A program made the translations under genes and the position numbers. Of a stretch of 64,000 bases of DNA, positions 31,943-43,068 are shown in pieces. Under the pieces are notes generated by a model. It ran no database searches and was not told the DNA's origin. It saw only the letters and a program-made list of their open reading frames with translations. Position 1 is the first letter of the stretch; each line of letters opens with the position of its first letter. Origin of the DNA: Cafeteria roenbergensis (lineage: Eukaryota > Sar > Bigyra > Bicosoecida > Cafeteriaceae); NCBI GenBank assembly GCA_008330645.1, contig VLTN01000094.1, positions 1 through 64,000 on the forward strand, read 5' to 3'.

Positions 31943-33081
31943 GGCCTGGGGCGGTGCCGCGGCGGTCGCAGACTTGCAATTTTTCGGGCAGGCGCGGTGT
32001 TCGCACCGGGCCAAATATGCGGGCGAGCGGCTGCGATTGACGGGGGGCTGCAAAAAAGTTCAGTTTCGGGGGTTGGGGCAAGGCCCGGGCCGCGCGCCGC
32101 CGCGAGACCCGTCTCGGCCGGAGCGGTGCGTGCGATTGTGCCGGCGGGGCGGGGGCGGGTTGGGGCGGGGCGACGGGGGCGTTGGCGGCCGTGCGCGCGG
32201 GCGAGCAGGAGCCCCGTCGGGCGGGCCAAGCGCCGTGGGCGAGCCGGCGGCCCTGTCATCGGCGCGGGCTCTGCCGGCCCATCGGCGAACGGGCAACTGT
32301 CGGCGGCGCGGCGGTCCGGTTGCGGCGGCGGCGGGCACGGACGCTCGCCGGTGGCAAGGCTGCGGCCGCGGGGGAGCAGGGGGGGTTGCGTTTTGTTGGA
32401 CCAGAGGGGCGGGGCGGGCGGTCCCGGGGGGTCCTGCCCCGCGCGTCGCCGTGGGTGGCGGGGCGGGGGGGCGGCGAGCGCTGGCGGCTCTATCGGCGTC
32501 GCGCGAAGGCGTTTTGGCCGATCGCTCGCACTCGCCGGGTCGGACGGGCGAGGCGTGAGCCCGGCTTCGCAGCGCGGCGGGGATTGGGGCCCAGGGCGCG
32601 TGCAGCGCCCCCATCGGCGGCTGTGTGCGCCGTGCATCGCGGGGGGCTGCTGGCGCGGTGTCTGGGAGGCGCGCGGGCGAGGAGCTCGGGGCCATTGGGG
32701 GGCGCAGCGCATGATCGGCACTGCAGCCGCGCACCGCTCGCCCCCTGGGCGGCCTCGCGGTGGCCGTTTCCCCCGGCAAGGCACACGTAGCTGGTGTATG
32801 CGTCCGCCTGCTGGGTGTGGCGCGGCCGGGGGGGGCGCGTGCCGCGCTGCGGCGTCGCGGGAGAGGCTTGCTTGCCAATCCGCCTCTGCTGTCGCCACCA
32901 CGACCGCCCCCCGCGCCGCCCCCCTGGCGGTGTCTGGGCCCCTCGCCGCCCCAGCATCGGGTCTTCTCCGCGCCTCGCGCGTGTGGCCGCGGTTCCTGCG
33001 CGCTCTCGCCGGCGCCCTCGCGCGCCAAGGCCGAGTTTGTGCCCGCCCTCTGGGTTGTCCTTTTGCTGCGCGCTCGCAGTC
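31943..33081. promoter_or_regulatory. Divergent, strongly G-skewed region between gene F and the myosin
   Basis: The 1.1 kb between two divergent start codons should contain both promoters. The plus strand is unusually G-rich from about 32100 to 32500, with many runs of four or more G, which could form G-quadruplexes. The long frames across it on both strands have no recognisable domain. Confidence 0.4.
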
Positions 33082-36000
33082 ATGTCCGGCCGCGTCTGGT
33101 ACCAGCACCCGTCGCAATGCTGGGCCCTGGGCTCCGTGGCCGAGGCACAGGGCACCACCGTGCTCGTCAGGGACGCCGACACGGCGGAAATGGTGAGCTC
33201 CGTTGGGCGGTTGCGCGTCTGGCGGCGTGCGCGCCGCTGCTGGCTGGCTGCCCTCGAGGTCGCGCACCGCTCGCGCGCGCCCCCGGCCGTGGACGCCTGG
33301 CGGGTGGCGGCCGTGCCTCCGCCCCCCGGGGAGAGCGCGGCGTGCGCCAGCCCTTGCGCGCGACTTGTTCCCAGCTCGAGGCGCTTCGGGGCGCGCTGTG
33401 GCGCGCGCGCGCGATCGAGCGCCGAGGCTGCTGCTGCAGCAAAGCGCGATGCAGCAACCCGTGCCCGCTCGAACATGGCCTCCTGCTCCTCGCGCGCCTG
33501 CTGCCAGTGCCTCGGGTGCCGCTGGGCCCCTTTGGGTGCCGCTGGGCCCGTTTGGGTGCCGCTGGCGCTGCCGGTCCCTGCTGCCTTCCAGCGCTCGTCG
33601 TGGCTCCCCCGCGGTCCTCCCGCTGGCCGCCGCCCGCCCGCAGACGGAGCTGCCGCTGGAGGACCCCAAGAGCGGCGAGGCTTCCACGCACCCGTGCGAC
33701 CCGTCCCACATGGAGAATCTTCCGGACATTGCGATGATGAACAACCTGCACCCGGCCCCGCTGCTGCACCTGCTCCGCCGCCGCTATTTGGAGGACCAGA
33801 TTTACACGTTCACGGGGGAGATCCTCATCTCAATTAACCCCTACATGGACATTGAGGGCCTCTACGACATCCCGGACATGGAGGCGGGCGACGTTGGCGA
33901 ATTTTTTCTGTCGCAGCGCATCCCGCACGTGTTCACCGTGGCCGAGCGGGCCTACAAGGCCATGCGCACGAACCCGCTCCGCAAAAACCAGTCGCTCATC
34001 GTGTCGGGCGAGTCTGGCGCCGGCAAGACCGAGGCGTGCAAGCGCATCATGCAGTTTCTGGCATTTTTGTCAGAGGGCTATTCCAGCCGGCACGACGACC
34101 GCGCGGCCGCCTCGGGGGCAGGCGCGGCGTCCGCTACCGCCACCGCCACCGCGGCCGCGGCCGCGCAAGCAACGTCCAACATTGAGCAGCGGGTGCTGGA
34201 CTGCAACCCGTTTTTGGAGGCATTTGGCAACGCCATGACGCTGCGCAACAACAACTCGAGCCGGTTCGGCAAGTTCATCAAGATTGAGTATTCGCGCGGC
34301 GCCATTGTGGGCGCCCGCATGCGCCACTACCTGCTCGAGAAGGCGCGCGTGGTGAGCCCGCAGTCGGGCGAGCGCAACTATCACATCTTCTACCAGCTGT
34401 GCCGCGGGGCGGACCCCGCCACGCGCGCGGCGCTGGGGCTGGACTCCGCGCCCGAGAGGTTCCGGTACCTCGGCTCGGGGGGCACCACGACCATCCCGGG
34501 GGTCGACGACGCAGCGGAGTTCGAGGAGGTGGTGGCGGCGCTCACGGACGTGGGCATCCCCGCCGGCACCCAGGCATCCATGTGGCGAACGGTGGCAGCC
34601 ATCACTCACCTGGGGGACGTGGACTTTGTGCCGGGGTCCGTGGCCGAGTCGTCGGCCATCGCGGACGCCGCCGTGGTGGAGCGGGTCGCCCGCCTCCTCG
34701 GCGCGGCCGATGTGGCTTCCAAGCTCGTCACACGAGAGGTGCGCGCGCGAACGGAAACGGTCACAGTGCGGCTCACGCCCGCCCAGGCCCGCGAAGCCCG
34801 CGACGCCCTCGCAAAGGCCGCATATGACCGGCTGTTTTCGTGGCTCATCCGGCAGGCCAACCGCTGCCTGGAGAGCGACCACCACTCCTCCGCCTTCATC
34901 GGAATCCTCGATATCTTCGGTTTTGAGATTTTCGACGTCAACTCCTTCGAGCAGCTCTGCATCAACTACGCCAACGAAAAGCTGCAAAACCTCTTCAACC
35001 ACCACATCTTCGTCATGGAACAGTCCCAGTACGCATCCGAGGGCGTGGACGTCACCTCCATCGAGTTCATCAACAACCAGCCCTGCGTGGACCTCATTGA
35101 GCGAAAACCGGCAGGAATCCTTCCCATGCTGGATGACGTCTGCCGCCAGGCCACCCGCAGCATGAACGACGACAAGTTCAAGACGCGCCTCGACCAAGCC
35201 CACAAGGGCACGCACCGCTTCTACGGCTCTACCCGCCAGCACAACGAGTTCGTCGTGGCCCACTTCGCGGGCGATGTCCACTACAGGGTGGACGGTTTCA
35301 TCGGCAAGAACAACGACTCCCTCACCCAGGACCTGCGGGAGTCGATGCAGTCAGCTGACGACCCGTTCGTGCGCCTGCTATTCTGCGACGACCCCGCGGC
35401 GGCCGCGGCAGCGGCGGCGGCAGCCGCGGCGGCGGCGGCAGGGGCGACAGGGGCGACAGGGGGTGCCGGTGCCGGGGGTGCCGGTGCCGGTGCCGGTGCC
35501 GGTGACGATGACGGCGGCAGCGGGTCGCCGACGTCACCAGTCGTCACGCCGCTGGCTCTGCCCACGACCCCCAACCCCGCCAGCGGCAGCGGCACTGCCG
35601 GCGGCGGCACTGCCGGCGGCGGCGCTAGCGGCAAGGGCGGTCGCCCGTCCGGCCCGCAGACCATCGCGTCAAAGTTCAAGCGTCAGCTGGCAGAGCTCAA
35701 CGACACGCTCCTCGCCACCGCCCCCCACTACGTGCGCTGCATCAAGCCCAACGGCAAGAAGCTCGCCCACGACTTTGACCTGCCGCGCGTGCTGGACCAG
35801 CTGCTGTACAGCGGCGTCATGGAGACGGTGCGGATTCGCCGGCAGGGCTTTCCCTTCAGGGAGTCGTTCGGCGAATTTTGGCGCCGTTGCTGCGCGGGCC
35901 CTGTCGGCGGTTACAGGTCCCTCGTGCCTGCAGCAGCGTCGGTGCCTGCGCCGCCGGAGCCGCGTTACACCGACCGCGAGGATCCTTCCACCCGCGCCAC

Positions 36001-38590
36001 CGTCACCTACGACGCGGCGATGACTCCTGACGTCGTCGAGACGTGCAGGCGCGGAACCGAGCTGCTCTGCTCGGCGCTACTTTCCGCCGAATCCTTCCGG
36101 ATGGGGAAAACCAAAGTCTTCATGAAGGACGGCTGCCTCGAAACCGTGCACCGGCTCTACTCTGCAACGCACGCAACGGTCATCCAGAAATGGTGGCGCG
36201 TAACCGCCGCCCGGCAGAGCTACCACGTGATTCGGCGGGCGCTGGTCCAGGCGCAGCGGCAGTGGCGGAACACTCTTGCAGAGCGAAAGGCCCGCGCCAT
36301 CGAGGCAAAGATTGTTCGCCTGCAGGCAAATATTCGGCGCCACTCGGCGCAGCAGCGGTTTCGCCGCCGCTTGGCCGCGCGGCGCAACGCCGTGCTGTGC
36401 GCGCAGCGCAACGCACGCATGTGGCTCTGTCGGGCGAAGTACCTGGCGCAGCGGCGGCATGCCATAACCATCCAGGCGATGGTACGGCGGGTGGCGGGGG
36501 CGGGGCTGGCGGCGCGGCGGCGGCGGCTGATGGTGCTGGTCAACGCCATCTGCTGTGGCTGGCGCGACCGCCGCCGCGTCGCTCGTATCCTGCGGGCTCG
36601 GCGGAGTGGCTGCACGACGATTCAGGCCACTTTCCGCGGTTTCACGGCCCGTCGGCGGTTTCAGGCGTTGCGCCGCGGCGTGGTGCTGCTTCAGGCTCGG
36701 CAGCGGCGCCGGCTCTGCCGCCGCAACTTCGTGCGGTTTCGCCGAGCGGCAGTGTTGCTGCAGGCGTGGTGGCGGGGCCGTCGTGACCGTTGGCGGTTTC
36801 TGGCGATCCGCGCGTCGCTCACGCGTCTCTCAGCCTCAGTGCGCATGCTGCTCAGGCGGCGGCGGTTTCTCAACATCAAGGCCGCGGCGTTGCGCGTGGA
36901 ACGAGCCTGGTTCAGCGTCGTCTCGTCGCGGGCTCTGCTTGACTGGCTGGCAGAGCTGCAGAGCGCGGCGTCGTGGGGCGAAGTGGACGAGGTTCGCTCG
37001 GTGTTCCGGTGCGAAACTCCGCAGTGGTCTCGCGTCGCGTCAATCCCCTGTCACCAGCGCATCAACCTCCGGACCCGGTTCGACGGAAAGTCCGTTCTGC
37101 ACACGGCAGCGGCCGGAAACATCGCGACGGTCAGGCTGCTGCTGTCTCTCGGCGCCGACGTCTTTGCCAGGGACCGGTCCGGAGCCACGCCGCTTCACAA
37201 GGCGGCGCAGGCAGGCGACGTGCAACTAGCCGTTGTGGAGGCGCTGCTCGTAGCAGCGGACGTGGCGGAACTCGCCGACGAAACCGCCGCACAAAAGGCC
37301 CGCCACTCCTCTGGACAGTCAACCTCGCTTGAAACTTCAACTTCAAGTGGTCCGGGAGACCCGCGCACTGCAGCCCGTGACGGAACCCACGGTGGCACCG
37401 CCGCTGCCGCTGCCGCCGCCGCCGCCGCCGCCGCGACGGCCGATGCTGAAGCTGCCGCCGCCTATGCAGCTGTGATTGACGAGGCGCTGGAATCCGCCCT
37501 GGGACCCAGCGAAGACGCTGGCGGAGTTGGCTCTGCCGGAATTGGCTCTGCCGGAGGTGGCTCTGCTCTGGCAAGCGTCATGTCTGGGTCTGAGCCGCTG
37601 GGTCGGGGTCACTCGGCTTGCAGTCTCTGCCGGGTCGCAGACTATTCCGACGAAACCGCCCTGGATACGGCGGTGCGCGAGCAACGCAGGGCGCGGCGTC
37701 GGACCCACGTGGGAACGATTCGCCGGCTGCTCCCAGCGGCCGGAACGGAAACGCCGTCTGGTGAGGCCGCGCGTGCCGTGCTCGCCGCGATGGGGGTCCC
37801 CTTCAGTGCAACTGCAACTGCAACTGCAACTTCGTCGTTGGCTGCAAACGGCAGCGCGGGCAGCGGAAGTGGCTCTGCCGGTATGCGTCGCTCAGGATCG
37901 ACAGGTACAACTGCAACTGCATCTGGTACAGGTACAGCAGCGGCAGCTGCAGGGGCGGGAGGCGCTGGAGGCAGCTCTGCCGGGGCGGGCACCCTTAGTC
38001 GATCGCAATCCTGGCTGGATCGTGATGACCGCATTTGGCGGCAGCAGCAGCAGGCGCGGCAGCTGGATCCGCACTATCAGCTGCTGATGGTGCAGGAACA
38101 GGAGCGGCAGCGGCAGGCAGAGAGACAGCGCCACCGTGCGGAGGCGGAGGTCGAGAAACGGCAACTGCAACTCGCAGCGGAGAAGCTGGCACGCGAGGCC
38201 ATGTCCGTTGAAGACGGCGAATCAAGGGCCCGCGAGGAGGCTGAGCGCACCCAAGAGGCACGCGAAACCGCTGCCCGCCGACGTCGTCTTGCAGAGCAGC
38301 AGGCCCGCATCGGCAGAGCCCGCGCTGCCGCCGCCGCACGCACAGCCGCTGCATTGGAAGAGGTACGCCGGGTCAGAGCGGCGGCGCGTCGCTCAGCCGC
38401 CGCCGCCGGCTTGAGCACGCGGCAGCAGAACGCGGCGGCGGACGAGGCCGCGTCGCTAGCGGAGGCTGCGGCCAGATCGGCGGAACTTGAGGCCGAAGCG
38501 GAGCTTGCTGCGGAGCTGCGGACGTTGTCTGCATCGAGCGCCGCTGCCAATCCAGCATCGGACACTCAAGGTGCCCGCAGCAGCGGCGGA

Positions 38591-38622
<32 letters not shown>

Positions 38623-41600
38623 GGACAACGATGAAACTGCCGCAACACCTGACGCGGCCGTTGCAGCGGGCTTGTCCAGCGGTTTCACGCCAGGGCAGCG
38701 GGGTGCTCGCAGTTTCGCGGATTTGTCCGACCAGGAAGCCACGCCAGGGTGGGGAATCACTTCAAGTGCAACTGCAACTGCAGCTGAAGCTGTAGATGCA
38801 ACTGCCCGTGCTGGCGCTGGTGCTGGTGCTGGTGCTGGTGCTGGTGCTGGTGCTGGTGCTGGTGCTGGTGCTGGTGCTGGTGCTGGTGCTGGTGCTGGTG
38901 CTGGTGCTGGTGCTGGTGCTGGTGCTGGTGCGGCTGTGACGACTCCGCGGGGACGCGACAGTGAGACCGCGGATCCAGCTGCTGCTCAGCGACCCGACTC
39001 CGGCGTCGTTAGCTCTGCCGACGTCGTGCGCGGGGAGCCCGACGTCAGCGAGACCGCAGATCATCCTCCCCCGCTCCTCGGCGCCGCAGCGACTCCAGCC
39101 CGGGCGCCTGCTGATTCCGCTTCGTCTGCAACTGCAACTGCAACTGCAACCACAACCGCCACTGCAGCCACGACTCCGAGGTCTTGGCAAGCGCAGGAGC
39201 GGCAGCTGCAACAGCAACTGCAACCGTCCAAGTCGACCGACGCACGCTCCTCACAGCTCTACAGATCCGCATCCGCCGCCGGCAGAGCCGGGGGGAGCCC
39301 TTGGTCGAGGGACTCCCCTGCGACGTCAACCCCATCACCAGGCCATCAGGTCGCGTCTCGCGTGGGTTCCCGTGTCAAGTCGCCCCTGTCGCCCGCAGAG
39401 GCCGCGGTTTCGCCACCGGGGCGCGTCTCCGCGGCGCATCACTCGGCCGGGCGCACGGCGACGATGTCGAGGAGTCGCTCCAAGCCTGAGGTGGTGTCAG
39501 ACCGCGTGTCATCGACCCGTCAGCGCGGTTTCACGGCAGTCCAGCAGCAGCGACGCTCACCGGCGACAGCGCCGTCGACGTCGCCGTCGACGTCGACGGC
39601 GCCGCGGCGCGGTCCTGACGTTCCCGTGACGTCTGAGCGACCGCGCAGCGGCGCACGGCGGCGGGGCGATTCCCCGAGTGACCCCATGAGCTCCAGTCGT
39701 GCGGCCGGCGGCGGCAGCAGCGGCGGCGGCGGCGGCGGCGGATCATTTAGCCGTGCCGACGTCGCTGCGTTCTCTCGTCGTGTCGTTCGGGAGCGGTCTC
39801 AGCGATCGATGGGCAGGCATGACGATCGCACGATGACGCCGTCGCCATCCGGCTCTGCCGGCAGAGCCCGTGCGGGGACTGCCGGCTCTGCCGATTCGTG
39901 GCCCGGGTCGCCCGTGGCGGCGGTGACGGATGACGCCGCCATTGATGCCGCAGTGACAGCGTCCAGACCCGCGCTTGATGGGGCCCCGGTTGGCAGGGGG
40001 AGTCGCTTGGCTGCCCGGGCGAGGAGCGGCAGCGGGGCAAGCCGTGACGCGGACGGGACTGGCCCTCGGGCCGGCAGAGCCAATCCTGCCGGACGTGCCT
40101 CCCCCCTCGCGCGATCGGCCAACGGACAGCAGCGGGCCGCCTCACCGGCGGTTTCGTCGCCTGTAGGGGCGGCGGGTTCGTCGCCGGGAAGGCGTCGGAG
40201 TCCTGCGCTCAAGGCCCGCGAAACCGCTGGCGGCAGGCGTAGTCCCTCCTCCGGTCCCGGCGGCGAAACCGCAGCTTCACCGGCTTCTGCTCCAGCGGCA
40301 GAGCCACTGTGGTCCATCCACCAGAGTCGCTCAACTGGGTTGCTCTACTTCTTCTGCAGAGCGACGGGTGTCACTCAGTGGGCAGAGCCCGAGGCGTTCG
40401 ACGGCACGTACCAGCCATGGATGGTAGAGCCGGCGCTCAAGGTGGCAGAGGCGACAGCCACCCCGCCGTCCGCGGCCCTGTTGCTGGCAGCAAAGCAGGC
40501 GGGCATTGCCGTTCCGGCAGCGGTTTCGGCGCTTGTGCGGTCGCCGTCGTCGACGTCGTTCCCCGGACGCAACCAGTACACTACAGCAGCAGCAGCCGCT
40601 GATGCAACTGCAACTGCAACTTCAACGGAGCCGACAGACGTTGCAGTTGCGGTTCCTGGTGCAAGAGCGGGTGCGGTGTCAGAGACGCCAGCTGACACCG
40701 GCGTGACAGCTGACGTCTCCGCCTCCGCCCCCGCCTCCGCACCGCCGGTGTCGGTGTCGGTGTCGGTGTCGGGGGGTCATACTCCGTCGCCCAGCAAGCT
40801 CGACCGTCGCACTGGCAGGGCAGTGTCTCAGCCGGCGGGCGACAGAGGTGCGGCTGCGGTGGGCGGCGCGATCCGCCCCGCGACTGAGTCGCTTGAAGCT
40901 GCGAACCTGTCGCAGTCATTGCCGCAGTCGCAGTCACTGTCGCAGTCTCAGTCGCCCGTGGCAGTGGGTCCGCTGCTCGGAGTGTCCTCGACCATCGCCG
41001 ATAGCGAAACGGTGTTCGCGGCTGTCGACGCGGCGGCGGCGTCGCGTCTCAAAGGCAAGGGTGGGTTAGGTCAAGGGTTGGGTCGCGGCGATGCCAGCGG
41101 CAGCAGCAGCAGCCGCATCGGCGGCCTTGGTCGCTCGGGTCACTTGGCAGGCGCCGGCCCTATGGGCACCATGGCTTCCGACCGAGCCGCTGGTGCTGGT
41201 GCTGATACCGCCGGTGATGCTTCTGACGGTGCCGCATGTGAGTCAAACCGCGCCGACACCGGTGCCAGCGGCAGCGGCAGCGGCAGCGGCAGCCGCCGCC
41301 GAATCGTTGCGAATGTGCCGTTGGTGGACCTCAGCCACCTTGGCCCGGACTCGGGCTGGCGGCAGCACGTGACGGATGATGGTCTTGTGTACTACTCCAA
41401 CGACGAAACCGGGGCGACCACTTGGGACCGGCCCAAGTGCCTCGGCCAGATGGTCCTGGACGAGGATGCTGATGTCGTGGTGATGGTGGGTGATGCGCAG
41501 GCGACGGTGCGTGAGCCGAGTGACCCCGAAGGCGCCGACGGAAGCAGAGCCGGAGCCGACGTGGAGGCTCTCTTGCCCAAGGCCGCGGCGGCTTCTGGTG

Positions 41601-41875
41601 GCGCACCAGAGGTCCCCGCTGCGGTTTCGCGCGGTGCAGAGGAGGTGGCTGGCGGAGCGCCGGAATTGGCAACGCAGTCAGCGAGGGCCGACTCGCACCA
41701 TCAGACGCAAGATGACCTGTCCCACGACCAGCAGCGAGACCTTCCCGAGCTCTTTCACGAGTCGTATCGGGGTCGCAACGGATGGCTGTCAACAACCGAC
41801 GAGGAGGGGTACGTGTACTATGTGCATGAACCGACGGGCACCACGCAGTGGGAGCGGCCGGCAGGGTTTGCGTGA
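33082..41875 (+). CDS. Large unconventional myosin with IQ, ankyrin and three WW domains
   Basis: Exon 1 is 33082-33192 (37 residues, GRVWYQHPSQCWALGSV) and exon 2 is 33644-41875, giving about 2780 residues. The motor has the P-loop GESGAGKTEA (near residue 160), switch I NNNSSRFGKF, switch II DIFGFEIFDVNSFEQ (near 458) and the HYVRCIKPN segment. An Ala/Gly-rich insert of about 80 residues sits at loop 2. About eight or more IQ motifs (residues 876-1122) should bind calmodulin-like light chains. Two ankyrin-like repeats follow (about 1180-1245), then Ala/Glu/Arg-rich coiled-coil and low-complexity sequence, and WW domains near 2258-2291, 2606-2636 and 2751-2780, which bind proline-rich ligands. 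Myosins with ankyrin or WW tails are known in stramenopiles; the class is not assigned. Confidence 0.88.
38810..38931 (+). repeat. (GCTGGT)n hexamer repeat in the myosin tail
   Basis: About 20 nearly perfect GCTGGT units encode a run of alternating Ala-Gly. The frame is kept, so length changes would only lengthen or shorten the linker. It lies in the disordered tail between the coiled coil and the first WW domain. Confidence 0.9.
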
Positions 41876-42599
41876 TGAACATCGTTGGCGGGGGCCGAAA
41901 GCTCGCATCACCATGTCACACACTCGATGATGCTGCCAGCACATTCCTCCCCTCCCTCCCCCGCCCACGAGTATCGGCACAACCTCACACAGCTGCTTTG
42001 CCTCGTGCGAAAAGCAGCTCGGCGGGGCTGCGGCCCGGTTGGCTTTGGTGGGCTCTACCGCTCCGAGCCTGTCGAAGCATTCGCCAGCACTCTCGCTTGT
42101 TGCCCACGCCGACGCCACAGTCGCCATACTTGTGATGCCTTGTGTTGAGACCGGAAGCAGCGTGACTGGAGGCTGCGGGGTCGAAGGCGGATGGGCTTCA
42201 CTTGTGCACGAGGCACAGCGATTTCGGGCGTCCGTCGGGGAGTGCACCACGACACATCGGTGGCCGCTCACGAGCATCGCCGAAGCTACTCACCTTTATG
42301 CCGATCAACGCTAAATTGCCTCACCCATCTCCGGGAATGGGCGACACTCGGCATGCAGCGTCCACAGCTGAGCTCAGCCTTTGGCCAAGCCTGCCAAAAG
42401 CGTGTTTGTTCCCGCGCTCGCTGCTTCCCCAAGGCGTGTTCCTGCGCACACCCAGCAATCCAGGGCTACTGTAGTGCTGTTTGAAGTGTCCCCGGGTGCG
42501 GCGAGCAAGACTGACCAGCCAGCAAGCGCGTCCATGGAACGGAGAGGAAGCACCAGGCCCACGCGCTTACAGCATGGAAATGATCGAAACCTGGGGCTG
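41876..42599. other. Intergenic region after the myosin gene
   Basis: No supported gene is seen. The sequence is less GC-rich than the myosin and holds short unrelated open frames only. Confidence 0.4.
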
Positions 42600-43068
42600 C
42601 TGCTCCAAGCCGCAGCCTCGTCGGTGCGGGGCAAGCAGTCGTGCACTCGCTGCGCCTGAGCCATGCGTCAGACGCGGGGCGGTCACATGGTGCCGACCCG
42701 GCGGTTGGCAGCTCGCGCCCATGCTGCAGAGCTGGCGGCTGCGGCGGAGCAAATGCTCGCCTCGTGCTGGCGCGGCGCAAACCGGCAAGCCGAGCCTGTG
42801 GATCTCGGGTCTCTCCGTCCCGACCACGTCCCGCGCCCGTGCATTCGTGTCGGCTGGCCTGGCCTGGGCCCCGCACGGCCCCGGCCTCCGCAACCTGCTC
42901 GCCGGTGCCTGCGCATCGGGAGCATCTCGCGCCGCTGCCGGAGCTCTGCATTGCTGCTTGAACCGGCGCACGCGGCAACTATGTAGCCCACTTCTGCAGG
43001 CGGGAGCGCCCGACGGTGGCGCGTTCAGCCTTCCCAGACCCCCACCCATCGCGCTGCAGAAACAGAGC
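42600..43068 (+). repeat. 5' block of gene A, shared with genes B and C
   Basis: The block recurs at 48427-48799 (truncated) and 54395-54855. It contains CCGACCCGGCGGTTGGCAGC and GCCCCGCACGGCCCCGG in the same order and runs up to the start codon in each copy, so it is probably the promoter and leader of this gene group. Confidence 0.75.

Noticed and set aside
33203-33643. Extending the myosin frame upstream of 33644 as coding
   Set aside because: The upstream part has no myosin similarity; a GTGAGC donor at 33193 and a CAG acceptor before 33644 join a proper N-terminal exon instead.
31813-33744. A 643-residue frame on the minus strand upstream of the myosin
   Set aside because: Pro/Arg-rich composition typical of GC-rich antisense frames; it overlaps the myosin 5' exon and has no recognisable domain.
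38810-38931. The Ala-Gly run as a sign of a silk-like or structural protein
   Set aside because: It is a local microsatellite in the frame of the myosin tail.
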